From NCBI GenBank assembly GCA_016783285.1, contig JADHWW010000051.1, forward strand, positions 1-14,782: a stretch of 14,782 nt of DNA, in the 5' to 3' direction. A program made the translations under genes and the position numbers. Origin of the DNA: Anaerolineae bacterium (lineage in GTDB: Bacteria; Chloroflexota; Anaerolineae; B4-G1). The notes below the pieces were generated by a model. The model saw only the letters and a program-made list of their open reading frames with translations, had not been told where the DNA came from and did no database searches. Positions within the stretch are counted from its first letter, which is position 1. Each line of letters opens with the position of its first letter. Positions 6,072 through 13,520 of this stretch are shown here, piece after piece.

Positions 6072-6647
6072 CTACGCCAGACGGCCATCCAGTTCCAGGC
6101 CCTCGGCAATGGACTGCATCGCCTCTAGCACGACGCCGACGTGCTCCCACAGTTCGACGCCGATCATCTGAGCACCTTCTTCGATCATCCCCCGGTGCGC
6201 GCCGGCAGCGAAGCGCCCGTCCTTCCACTTCTTTTTCACCGACTTGACCCTGACATCACGGATGTCCTTGCTGGGCCGTACCAGCGCGACAGCGACGATG
6301 AGACCGGTCAGGTCATCCACGGCATAGAGCGTCTTCTCCATCAATGCCTCACGTTCCACGCCGGTGATCTCGACAGCGTGGGAGAGCAATGCGCGGATGA
6401 TCTCCTCCGGCCAGCCGCGCTCGCGCAGGATGCGAGCACCAGAATTGGGGTGACCGTCGGGGCCCATATCGGGGTAGCGCTCATAGTCGAAGTCGTGCAG
6501 TAGCCCGACGAGACCCCATTTCTCCTCGTCCTCCTCGAAGCGACGGGCGTAAGCCCGCATAGCCGCCTCGACGGCGAGCATATGTTTGATCAGGTTGGGA
6601 CTCTTGGTGTACTCGTTGACCAGTTCCCATGCATCCTCGCGATTCAT
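6072..6647 (-). CDS. HD-domain phosphohydrolase-like protein
   Basis: Soluble 191-residue protein of the HD superfamily, metal-dependent phosphohydrolases acting on nucleotides or other phosphate esters. Candidate metal ligands are His22 (LIKHMLAVE), His51-Asp52 (GLLHDFDYE), His66 (DGHPNSG), His90 (LLSHAVE) and Asp111 or Asp112 (YAVDDLTGLI). The HD pair and spacing are typical of short HDIG-type proteins. Substrate is unknown. The ATG has a strong SD (AGGAGGGACACG before it). It starts 53 nt after the upstream sanA-like stop, with a 15-bp palindrome between, so it may be read from the rph operon. No signal peptide or TM segment. Confidence 0.88.
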   Translation of the reverse strand: MNREDAWELVNEYTKSPNLIKHMLAVEAAMRAYARRFEEDEEKWGLVGLLHDFDYERYPDMGPDGHPNSGARILRERGWPEEIIRALLSHAVEITGVEREALMEKTLYAVDDLTGLIVAVALVRPSKDIRDVRVKSVKKKWKDGRFAAGAHRGMIEEGAQMIGVELWEHVGVVLEAMQSIAEGLELDGRLA

Positions 6648-6684
6648 CGTGTCCCTCCTATTCTGACACAGATAAGCAGCGCTC

Positions 6685-6699
6685 AGACTTCCGAAGTCT
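6685..6699. repeat. 15-bp palindrome after the SanA-like stop
   Basis: AGACTTC-C-GAAGTCT reads as a perfect 7-bp inverted repeat around one base. It begins one base after the TAA of the SanA-like gene on the minus strand. No T-run follows, so it is a poor terminator. It shares the AGAC/GTCT ends of other intergenic palindromes here (494-591 and 9492-9523). Confidence 0.5.
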
Positions 6700-6700
6700 A

Positions 6701-7351
6701 TTAGCGGATCGGCAACGGCTCACCCAGGACGGGAAGCGGATGCCGCACGTTCACATCCCACCAGGCCAGCGCCAACGCGGGGTACTCCCGCGTCTCCCAC
6801 GTGACCCGCCGGATGGTGTAGTCCTGTTGGTCGGCGAGAACAGCGACAGCATCTACCCCCAGCGCGTCGCAGAGGTAGAGTGCACGGGCAGCGTGGAAGC
6901 GCTGCGTGACAACCACCACCCGCTCCAGGCCGAAGATGTCCCGCGCACGGTAGCAACTATCGTAGGTACGCCGGCCGGCGTAGTCGAGCACAATGGCTTC
7001 CTCCGGCACACCCAGGCTGACGGCATATTCTAGCATGCGCTGGGGCTCGTTATAGTCCACGAAACGATTGTCGCCGCTGCAGAGCAATTTCTGGACAGTC
7101 CCGGCGTGGTAGAGGTCGGCAGCGATGGCGACGCGGTCGGCCAGGACGGAAGTGAGGGAACCATCGGGCCACAGACCAGCGCCCAGGACGATAGCGACAG
7201 AGCGCGGCGGCACGTCCTGGGCGCAGGTGTAGATGCGGTCGCGGTACTTCTGCTCGACCCACAGCCGCAGCCCCCCCAAGAACACGACCGTCGTCACCCC
7301 ACAGCCAGCGGCGATGAACGACACACACCTCAGCACCCGCCTCATCCTCAC
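6701..7351 (-). CDS. SanA/YdcF-like (DUF218) membrane-anchored protein
   Basis: 216 residues: an N-terminal signal-anchor helix (about 8-29) and one DUF218 domain as in SanA, ElyC and YdcF. Domain landmarks are AIVLGAG (53-59), CSGDNR (91-96) with DYNEPQRM (99-106), DYAGRRTYDSCYRA (123-136) and VTQRFHAARAL (148-158), the family's conserved polar patches. SanA and ElyC affect envelope integrity and vancomycin sensitivity or lipid-carrier use in Escherichia coli; the biochemical reaction is not established. The GTG start at 7351 follows the upstream stop (7354) by 2 nt, with GGAGG 13 nt ahead. ATG 7345 is an alternative. It is the third gene of the rph operon, translationally coupled. Confidence 0.87.
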   Translation of the reverse strand: MRMRRVLRCVSFIAAGCGVTTVVFLGGLRLWVEQKYRDRIYTCAQDVPPRSVAIVLGAGLWPDGSLTSVLADRVAIAADLYHAGTVQKLLCSGDNRFVDYNEPQRMLEYAVSLGVPEEAIVLDYAGRRTYDSCYRARDIFGLERVVVVTQRFHAARALYLCDALGVDAVAVLADQQDYTIRRVTWETREYPALALAWWDVNVRHPLPVLGEPLPIR

Positions 7352-7353
7352 GA

Positions 7354-8730
7354 TCAGGGCAACACCTCCACGACGTTCGCCAGCGCGTTGACATCGGGGG
7401 CCTGCACAAAGATAACGTAACGCGCCACGCGGCAGACGTACACCGCTCCTGCGTCAGTCTCCCACCATCGGCCAGCCAACCCCACCGGCGGGTCAGCAGG
7501 CCGGGCAGGCAGGTATCGCTGTGGGATCAGTGCGATGAGGGCATACTCGAACTCAGCAGCCTCGGCGGTGCTGTCCCATACAGTGCGCCAGACGAGCGCC
7601 CGGCGTCCGTCCTCGTGCTCCCAGACGACGAAGGTATCACCATCCCAGCCGTCGGCAGACTGCCAGGCTGTCTCTCCCGGCAGTGTCTCGTCGAGATATA
7701 GGCCGGTGACGAACTCGCCCAGCGTATCCCGAAGAAGCATCGTCCAGCCCTCGCCGAGTACGACGCTAAGGTCGGGCACAACGACGCTAGCAGGCGCGTC
7801 CCGCTCCTCCAGGTAGCGCTCCAGGTGAAGCACCTGCTCTGTCGAGCGGGGCGGGTCGGTGTAGGCGTGGTTGATGGCTTCCCACCCATCGGCCTGGAAG
7901 AGGGCAGTGGTGAACTGGCGGCCCTCCCGGTACGGGAAGCGTTGCAATCGTGCCCAGGCCTCGACGCGATCCAGTTCCTCTCCATAACCGGGTTGCTCCG
8001 CCTGCAAGATCAGTTCCGCCAGACGCCCCCAGTCAGCCGCCGCCAGGTTCTCGTAGCGATATAGCGCCGTCAGTAGGGTCGCGTCTCCCTCCACCAGCGC
8101 CCGAACGGCCAACGTGGCATCGGTAGTCATGGCGCGAGCGTCCATTGCCCCCAGGTCGAAGTGCTGATCCTGTAAAACGTGAGTGTAGGCGTGCGCCAGT
8201 AGCGCCTGATCGTCAACACTGCTCTCCTGCTGACCGGTAGCAACGTAGAGTTGCTCCTGTTCAGGCACATAAACGCCCGCTACCTGGTGAGCACAGATGG
8301 AGATGGGCACATCGGGCAACAGCCCCAGGGCAATATGTGGAAACAGTTCGGCCTCCGGATCGCGTTTGGCGTAGAGCTGGCGAAGGAGCATGGTCATCTC
8401 GCGCTCGTCGAGGAAACTGAGCGGCACCTCGGCACGGGGGTAGAGGCCACGTAAAATCTCCACCTGATGGGCGATCTGATCGAAAAGGCGGGCGGCCTGT
8501 ACCTGAGGCCACAAACCCTCTTCGAGCGTCGGAGAGGGGATGGGCGATGGGGTTGGAAGAGGCGTGGGGAGCCAGGACACGAATGGCAGAGTCGCGGCAG
8601 GCAGTGGGCTCTCCCAACTCTGGAAAGAGGTGACGACGATACCAGCAAGCAGGGCGAAGACGCCGATGACCGCTATGACCATCAAAATGACAGTACGACG
8701 CTGTCCGGGTGTGAAGTCAGAATCATTCAC
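7354..8730 (-). CDS. Membrane-anchored protein with degenerate HExxH (HAYTH) metallopeptidase-like motif
   Basis: 458 residues: short cytosolic N-terminus, one TM helix (about 13-35), Pro-rich linker (about 54-69) and a large extracytoplasmic domain. At 179-191 it reads AHAYTHVLQDQHF. In related zinc peptidases this region is AHExxHALQDQHF. Both His ligands (180 and 184) and a candidate third ligand Glu214 (LVEGDA) are kept, but the catalytic Glu is Ala181 (codon GCC), so peptidase activity is doubtful. The family is otherwise not recognised. The start is GTG at 8730 within the overlap GTGA with the rph stop, giving tight coupling. It may bind a metal or substrate without cleavage. The position between rph and sanA-like suggests co-expression, not a known pathway. 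Confidence 0.8.
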   Translation of the reverse strand: MNDSDFTPGQRRTVILMVIAVIGVFALLAGIVVTSFQSWESPLPAATLPFVSWLPTPLPTPSPIPSPTLEEGLWPQVQAARLFDQIAHQVEILRGLYPRAEVPLSFLDEREMTMLLRQLYAKRDPEAELFPHIALGLLPDVPISICAHQVAGVYVPEQEQLYVATGQQESSVDDQALLAHAYTHVLQDQHFDLGAMDARAMTTDATLAVRALVEGDATLLTALYRYENLAAADWGRLAELILQAEQPGYGEELDRVEAWARLQRFPYREGRQFTTALFQADGWEAINHAYTDPPRSTEQVLHLERYLEERDAPASVVVPDLSVVLGEGWTMLLRDTLGEFVTGLYLDETLPGETAWQSADGWDGDTFVVWEHEDGRRALVWRTVWDSTAEAAEFEYALIALIPQRYLPARPADPPVGLAGRWWETDAGAVYVCRVARYVIFVQAPDVNALANVVEVLP

Positions 8731-9449
8731 CCCAGGGCCTCGTGTTGCCGCTCAATGAGACGGGCAATGCCCTCTGCGGCCAAATCCAGCAAACGATTGA
8801 GGGTCTCTCTCGAAAAGGGCGCGCCTTCGGCCGTGCCTTGCACCTCAACCAGGCGACCGTCAACCGTCATCACGACGTTAAGATCCACCTCGGCATCGTG
8901 ATCCTCGGTATAGCACAGGTCGAGCCGTACCTGGCCGTTCACGACGCCGACGCTGACCGCTGCAACCGGTGGTTTCAGCGCACCTGGCGGCACCAGGCCC
9001 TGTTCGGCCAGGCGGCGCAGCGCCAGAGCAACGGCAACGTAGCCGCCGGTGATGGCGGTTGTGCGGGTGCCCCCGTCAGCCTGGAGCACGTCACAGTCTA
9101 CAATCAGCGTGCGCCCGCCTAGCAAGTCGAGATCCACGGCGGCGCGCAGGGAGCGCCCGATGAGGCGGCGAATCTCCTGGGTCCGGCCGCCCAGGCTGCG
9201 GACCTCGCGGGGAGTGCGGCTGTGGGTAGAGCGCGGGAGAAGAGCATATTCGGCGGTCAGCCAGCCAGCGCCCTGGTTCTCCATCCAGCGGGGCACGCCG
9301 TCCTCCACACTGACGTTGCAGAGCACGCGGGTGCGGCCCACTTCGATCAGCACCGAGCCCTCGGCGTACTCGACGTAGTTCAGGCTGAAACTGACTGGGC
9401 GAAGTTCACCGGGCCGGCGGCCGCCGGGGCGTGTCGGATGATCGGTCAT
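8727..9449 (-). CDS. rph: Ribonuclease PH
   Basis: Phosphorolytic 3'-5' exoribonuclease that trims tRNA 3' ends using inorganic phosphate, cytosolic hexamer in the known family. The 240 residues are normal length. Landmarks: LRPVSF start, GRTRVLCNVSVEDGVPRW (38-55), the Arg-rich REVRSLGGRTQEIRRLIGRS (81-100), the phosphate-binding GGTRTTAITGG (126-136) and LDLCYTEDHDAEVDLNVV (176-193) with the acidic catalytic region. The first residues (to about 15) are a Pro/Arg extension as in many RNase PH proteins. The ATG has no SD, but a TATAAT box lies 10 nt upstream, so the transcript may be leaderless. It is the first gene of an operon with the HAYTH and SanA-like genes. Confidence 0.97.
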   Translation of the reverse strand: MTDHPTRPGGRRPGELRPVSFSLNYVEYAEGSVLIEVGRTRVLCNVSVEDGVPRWMENQGAGWLTAEYALLPRSTHSRTPREVRSLGGRTQEIRRLIGRSLRAAVDLDLLGGRTLIVDCDVLQADGGTRTTAITGGYVAVALALRRLAEQGLVPPGALKPPVAAVSVGVVNGQVRLDLCYTEDHDAEVDLNVVMTVDGRLVEVQGTAEGAPFSRETLNRLLDLAAEGIARLIERQHEALG

Positions 9450-9459
9450 AACAGGTGAG

Positions 9460-9487
9460 ATTATACCACGCGGGGACGGGGGGACAA
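9460..9487 (-). promoter_or_regulatory. Promoter of rph with near-zero leader
   Basis: A consensus -10 TATAAT (9465-9460) and -35-like TTGTCC (9487-9482) with a 16-bp spacer on the minus strand. Only 10 nt separate the -10 from the rph ATG, so transcription would start about 0-5 nt ahead of the start codon. There is no SD in between. Confidence 0.6.
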
Positions 9488-9491
9488 GGTG

Positions 9492-9523
9492 AGACCCCCG
9501 GTTTCCGGCAGAAACCGGGGTCT
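9492..9523. terminator. Long hairpin upstream of rph
   Basis: AGACCCCCGGTTTC (9492-9505), loop CGGCA, GAAACCGGGGTCT (9511-9523). The 13-bp stem has one bulged C. It is very stable but no T-run follows on either strand, so an intrinsic terminator is possible for the upstream glycosidase gene but not certain. It could be a dispersed palindrome. It sits directly upstream of the rph -35. Confidence 0.45.
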
Positions 9524-9528
9524 GGACG

Positions 9529-9615
9529 ACTTCCGGCTACGCCTGCTGGCTGCCAGGAGGTACGAACCCGGTCAACCTCGCCAGCGATAGCCGTGCACCA
9601 GCGCTGCCCGGAAGT
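9529..9615 (-). other. 87-nt foldable segment, possible structured RNA or repeat
   Basis: On the minus strand the segment is closed by ACTTCCGG and CCGGAAGT (8 bp perfect). Inside, GCTGGC pairs with GCCAGC, and GAGGT pairs with ACCTC around a 13-nt loop, with a 6-nt bulge on the 3' side. A 22-nt 5' internal loop could form AGCG/CGCT as an alternative. It lies between the glycosidase stop (9690) and rph promoter, and encodes no convincing protein. It does not have a tRNA T-arm in the right place. The folding was done by eye. Confidence 0.35.
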
Positions 9616-9689
9616 GAACCTCCTATATCCCCTCCTCGTTCCAGATTCACCAGCGGTCGTCATCTGTCTGGATGTAGAGTCCAGCCAGG

Positions 9690-11690
9690 CTATGCCTCCT
9701 CTTTGATGGCCGCCAGGATGACCGGCTTGTTGTCGAGGCCAAAGGGCGCTTGGTCACCCGCACGCTGGTAGCGGTAGAAGGCCGCCCCGGCCAGCGGCTG
9801 CGTGCGCAGGTAGGCGCACGCCTGGCGCACCCACTCGGCGTTCCCCGGCTCCCATCCCAACGAGCCGGCGTCGCGGCGCTGTGGGTTGACCTCGGTGACG
9901 TAGACTCTTTTACCCCGCAGGCGGGCGGACACCCAGCCCAATTGATCCTCGATCGTGCGCAGGTGTAGGAACCGGCCGATGAGCGGCCAGTCGGTGAACG
10001 TGGCGTCCGACCAGCACTCAGCCGGGTCATTGCCCTGGGTCTTGGTGTGGAGCGCCAGGAAGTCAGCCCCGGCGATGTGCGCGTAGATGTATTGGGCCCA
10101 GTCGCGCGGGTCTGCTGGCTGCCCGAACTGCTGCGCCACGACGTTGTATGGATCTAGGGGGACGGGCGCGATCAGGTCGCTCACCTGCCCCCCCCTCCAG
10201 ATGCGGTTGTACAGCCTGACGTAGTAGGCCGGGGACACCATGTAGGTGGGGTTCGGATATCCACCGGGCCACTCCACCGGGTTGTTGACTTCGTTGCCGA
10301 TGATCCAGCCCCACACCCCCTTGTCGCGGCTGGCGGCGATGGTGGCGGTTATCGCGTCCACCCAGGCGTCCTCGTGCTCCGGCGGAGGAACGGTGCCCGT
10401 GCCGTCGGCCCAGCCCCAGTTGAGCCTGACGAGCACCTTGATCCCCGCCTGCGCTAGGTTCAGACAGTTGATGGTGGTAGGCTGTGTCTGGACAGCCCGG
10501 GGCACCAGGCAGACGCCCCGCATGCCCTGGTTGCGCATCCAGTGCCCACCGGGCTCGTCGTGCAGGCCAATCAGGAGCGAGGGCGGAGGGGGGGGCTCGG
10601 CATCGCTCAGGTAGACCTCGTTGCCAGCGCTGTAGACGACCCAGCCCTCGCGTCCGTCAGCGGCGCGGACCTGCTGGTAGCGGTAACCCTGTGCGTCTGA
10701 TGGTGTCGTCGGATGGCCGATGGCGGTGAGCGACGAACCGTAGGGGATGAGGATGCCAGCCACCCAGTGGTCGTCGCCGGGGAACGGGCCGTCGCGGAGA
10801 TTCAGCCCCAGCCGCGCGGTGACGTACATCAGCCTGACCACCGGCTCCACTGGCTCCATCGACCAGTCGAAGGTGGCGATGGCGTCCCATAGTTCGGTGC
10901 CTGGGTAGTCGGGGTTGTCAGGGTCATTCCGGGCGTGCTGCCAACTCCAGAAGCTGGCGGCGGGCAGGTTTAACTCACGCGCCTTTTGCAGGAACTGGCG
11001 GACCTCATCTGGCGTCGCCGTCCAGTTGGCCCAACCCTCGAAGTAGGCTGCCCCAACCGGCACGTAGGTCAGGTGGGGCCATAGTTGGCGGTACTGATCG
11101 TAGGAAGTCTGCAACTGCTCGGCAGCGTTGTGCGCCTGAAGCCAGTACACCTGCGGCATGGCGTAGTTGCAGCGGGGCATGAACTCGTTCCACAACCTCT
11201 GCCACTCCTCTGTCCATTGGTAGGTGCGGGGGAAGCGGTGCGAACAGGCAGCGATGGGGAAGTCCGGGCCCAACCGTTCCCGCAACCGGGTCATGTAGTT
11301 GCGGCAGTCCACCTCGTCGCCGTGCCAGGTCCACACCGGATTGCCCGTCTCCTCCAGGTCCACCGCAAAGCCGGTCAGCCCCAGCGCCTGCACGCGATCG
11401 GCCGCAATGTCCGCCTCTGCAACCGCCATGCGCACGTCCGGGTTGTGCCGATCGCGGCCGTAGACGAACTGCCAGCCCCAGACGGTGAGGCCCGCCTGCT
11501 GAAGCGCCCGGATGGCGGCGACGGTCGGCCCTTCATACTGCGAGTCGATGGGAAAGCTCTGCGGACCATCGGCGACCTTAACCTGGACATGCGTGATCCC
11601 CGCCGCGCGCGCGTAGGCGACTATCTGCTGGGCATTGCCCCCATCACAACGATGAACCTGCCAGATAAACATACCTTTGCCCTTGAGCAT
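9690..11690 (-). CDS. Two-barrel putative glycoside hydrolase with central SH3b domain
   Basis: 666 residues from ATG 11690, chosen because AGGAG lies 7 nt upstream; the frame stays open further up but without SD or sensible sequence. Domain 1 (about 5-275) looks like a GH25-like or related (alpha/beta)8 barrel (KGMFIWQV, then FAVDLEETGNPV 108-119, YAMPQVYWL and ASFWSWQHA). Domain 2 (about 285-364) is SH3b-like (LNLRDGP and GWVVYSAGNEVYLS). After a PPPPP hinge, domain 3 (about 372-644) looks like a clan GH-A barrel with a candidate acid/base Asn466-Glu467 (WIIGNEVNNP) and nucleophile Glu600 (VYVTEVNP). No signal peptide is visible although an extracellular polymer is the likely target, so export is unexplained. 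Substrate unknown. It is likely transcribed from the promoter 11742-11769. Confidence 0.8.
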   Translation of the reverse strand: MLKGKGMFIWQVHRCDGGNAQQIVAYARAAGITHVQVKVADGPQSFPIDSQYEGPTVAAIRALQQAGLTVWGWQFVYGRDRHNPDVRMAVAEADIAADRVQALGLTGFAVDLEETGNPVWTWHGDEVDCRNYMTRLRERLGPDFPIAACSHRFPRTYQWTEEWQRLWNEFMPRCNYAMPQVYWLQAHNAAEQLQTSYDQYRQLWPHLTYVPVGAAYFEGWANWTATPDEVRQFLQKARELNLPAASFWSWQHARNDPDNPDYPGTELWDAIATFDWSMEPVEPVVRLMYVTARLGLNLRDGPFPGDDHWVAGILIPYGSSLTAIGHPTTPSDAQGYRYQQVRAADGREGWVVYSAGNEVYLSDAEPPPPPSLLIGLHDEPGGHWMRNQGMRGVCLVPRAVQTQPTTINCLNLAQAGIKVLVRLNWGWADGTGTVPPPEHEDAWVDAITATIAASRDKGVWGWIIGNEVNNPVEWPGGYPNPTYMVSPAYYVRLYNRIWRGGQVSDLIAPVPLDPYNVVAQQFGQPADPRDWAQYIYAHIAGADFLALHTKTQGNDPAECWSDATFTDWPLIGRFLHLRTIEDQLGWVSARLRGKRVYVTEVNPQRRDAGSLGWEPGNAEWVRQACAYLRTQPLAGAAFYRYQRAGDQAPFGLDNKPVILAAIKEEA

Positions 11691-11722
11691 ATCCTGTCTC
11701 CTTTCTTCTACTCGTCCCACAG

Positions 11723-11738
11723 TCTGCCAATCTGCCAA
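11723..11738. repeat. Tandem TCTGCCAA octamer in the glycosidase leader
   Basis: TCTGCCAA at 11723-11730 and 11731-11738, with no spacer (TTGGCAGA twice on the coding strand). It sits just downstream of the -10 box 11742-11747, where a repressor site would overlap the transcription start. It may be an operator or chance. Confidence 0.35.
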
Positions 11739-11741
11739 TAC

Positions 11742-11769
11742 AGTATAGCACAACAGCCCTGGGGAGCAA
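11742..11769 (-). promoter_or_regulatory. Extended -10 promoter of the two-barrel hydrolase gene
   Basis: TGC-TATACT on the minus strand (11750-11742; -10 matches 5 of 6, with the TG extension) and a weak -35 TTGCTC (11769-11764), spacer 16. Predicted start near 11735, about 45 nt before the ATG. Confidence 0.5.
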
Positions 11770-11866
11770 AATCCACGCTGTCGAGGATGGGGGATATACC
11801 ACCTGTCTAGTGTATGTCCGGGATGTCGAGAGCAGGCAGGCAATCGGCACACGAGCAACGGCGACC

Positions 11867-13483
11867 CTACCTCCGCCGGCGGCTTGCCAGCAGAACGCCC
11901 AGCCCTCCCAACGGCAATGCGACTGCGGAGAAGGGACAGAGTCCGCCTTCGGGCTCCTCTTCCTCACCTGGCCCCTCAACCGGCTCTTCACCTGGCTCCT
12001 CAACTGGGGCAGCGGGCACAGACGTTGGCGTCGCGACAGGAATAGACAGTGGCGGCGCCGCGCCGGGAGAGATGTGTGGATCGTCTACCCAGAGAGTGCC
12101 TTCACTGCTGGTCTCGTCCGCGCCCAGACTGAACCCGTAGCCCGTCACCCGCGTCGAGTCCAGTTCGGACAGGCCGCCATCGTCGGCCCACTCCGCCCGC
12201 GTGAAACTCTCCCACGGGAAACCGATCTGTCCCCATCCCAGGGCGTTCTCCGACGTGATCTCGAAATCCACCTCGAAGGGTGTCGGCTCGTCGGTGTCGC
12301 CGGAAAACAGCATCAGCGTGACCCATTGGGGCGTCCCGTCAGAGCGGAGGAACAGGGATATCCCCGCGCCGCCGCTCCAGTCCTGGGGCGACTCGAAAGA
12401 TCGCCCGCAATCCACCCACCCATCGGGCGCGATGCTGTAGTGGATGCGCAGGGAAGTGACGCCGCTGTGAGCCATTCCGGTGTCCGACCCACATTCAACG
12501 GTGGAGCCCATCCCGTCGGTGCCGGTCTCCCAGTGATCGGTAGTAGACTCGAAGTCATCAATCAGACTCGCCGTAGGCGGCGGCGCGACGGAAGAAGGAG
12601 AGCGGGTAGGGAGTTCCGGCGGTGGCGGAGGGATCGTGGGGAGCGGCTCTCCGACGTGGGTACCACAGACAGCCTGGTCAATGAACTCCACGAAAAGCGG
12701 GCCGACGTCGCGGTTGGCCCGTTCGTTGGGGTGTGCGTCGTACTCGTCAAACCGGTAGTCGGGCCGGAGGAAGTTGCCATCGTCCGCCAGGTAACCGAAG
12801 AAGTCGAAGACGAAGACGTTGGGGTGGCCAGCCAGGTACTCGTCTGACTGCAGCCAGTTGGCGAAGGCGCGCGCCCGCGCTCCCTCCTGGGGATCGCTGT
12901 TAGCGGGCACCTGTGGCGGCTGGGTGACAATGACAAAGATCTTGTCCGGGTACTGATCCATCCGGTCGCGGATGGAGAGATAATAGGACTTGTACTCGTT
13001 CAACTGGTAGTCATCGGCGACGTTGCTGACCGGGAAGCAGGACTTGAAGGCGATGACGTCGTACTGCATCAGGTAACTAAAGGTATTGTCCGGCGGGTCG
13101 TGCAAAGACTGGGCAAAGATGGCGGCAAAGCCGTCGGGGTCGGTGTTGTCACCTGGCACGTCGAAGTTGGTGCCGGTGTACGACCCGTCGGCCAACCGCA
13201 GCCCGTCGCCGTTGTAGCCGTGGTCGTAGAACTCATAGCCCAGGGCTGTGAGCCCTTCCCTCACGCCACCCTGCTCTATGAGGTTCTGGCCGCACGAGTG
13301 GTGCAGGAAGATGATGCGGGTGGCCTGGGCAGAGGCAGGGCGGCCTGCTGCCAGGAGAAGAACGAGCAGGACGCAGAGGGAGCCACACCGGTGTAAACAG
13401 GTAGTGCTGGCGCGTTTCCCCGGCACCGGCGCTTCAGGCCGCCGGTGCGTCACACTGCGATGCGGATAAGTTGAGCGTTTCAT
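11867..13483 (-). CDS. Secreted SGNH-like hydrolase with carbohydrate-binding-like domain and C-terminal anchor
   Basis: 538 residues. A long basic N-region then a Sec-type hydrophobic core (about 35-47) and cleavage near ASA (50-52). The first domain (about 54-273) has IIFLHHSCGQNLIEQG (57-72) and DAHPNERAN (249-257), which resemble the Ser block and the Asp-x-x-His block of SGNH/GDSL-like esterases; Ser63, Asp249 and His251 are candidates. A Pro-rich linker leads to a beta-sandwich-like domain (about 307-471, SLIDDFES and ending LWVDDPHIS) like CBM11/CIA30-type domains. A Pro/Glu-rich stalk is followed by GGLCP, a short hydrophobic stretch and RRRR, a layout of C-terminal sorting signals. 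SD GGGAGG precedes the ATG by 7 nt. The substrate, perhaps acetylated polysaccharide, is inferred. Confidence 0.8.
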   Translation of the reverse strand: MKRSTYPHRSVTHRRPEAPVPGKRASTTCLHRCGSLCVLLVLLLAAGRPASAQATRIIFLHHSCGQNLIEQGGVREGLTALGYEFYDHGYNGDGLRLADGSYTGTNFDVPGDNTDPDGFAAIFAQSLHDPPDNTFSYLMQYDVIAFKSCFPVSNVADDYQLNEYKSYYLSIRDRMDQYPDKIFVIVTQPPQVPANSDPQEGARARAFANWLQSDEYLAGHPNVFVFDFFGYLADDGNFLRPDYRFDEYDAHPNERANRDVGPLFVEFIDQAVCGTHVGEPLPTIPPPPPELPTRSPSSVAPPPTASLIDDFESTTDHWETGTDGMGSTVECGSDTGMAHSGVTSLRIHYSIAPDGWVDCGRSFESPQDWSGGAGISLFLRSDGTPQWVTLMLFSGDTDEPTPFEVDFEITSENALGWGQIGFPWESFTRAEWADDGGLSELDSTRVTGYGFSLGADETSSEGTLWVDDPHISPGAAPPLSIPVATPTSVPAAPVEEPGEEPVEGPGEEEEPEGGLCPFSAVALPLGGLGVLLASRRRR

Positions 13484-13520
13484 ATCATACCTCCCAAGTA
13501 TGTGACAGCCAGCGCCGCCG

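Noticed and set aside
9529..9615. tRNA-like segment (CTTCCGG/CCGGAAG ends, GGTTCGTACC inside)
   Set aside because: The TTC-containing loop is central and not next to the 3' acceptor strand; there is no D-arm or anticodon arm layout.
9406..9663. 85-residue minus-strand frame between the glycosidase and rph
   Set aside because: It runs through a hairpin, the rph promoter and the start of rph, with biased Arg/Pro composition; non-coding structure explains it better.
11085..12847. Plus-strand frames of 241 and 345 residues over the two-barrel and SGNH-like genes
   Set aside because: Antisense shadows of genes with clear domains, good SDs and a signal peptide.
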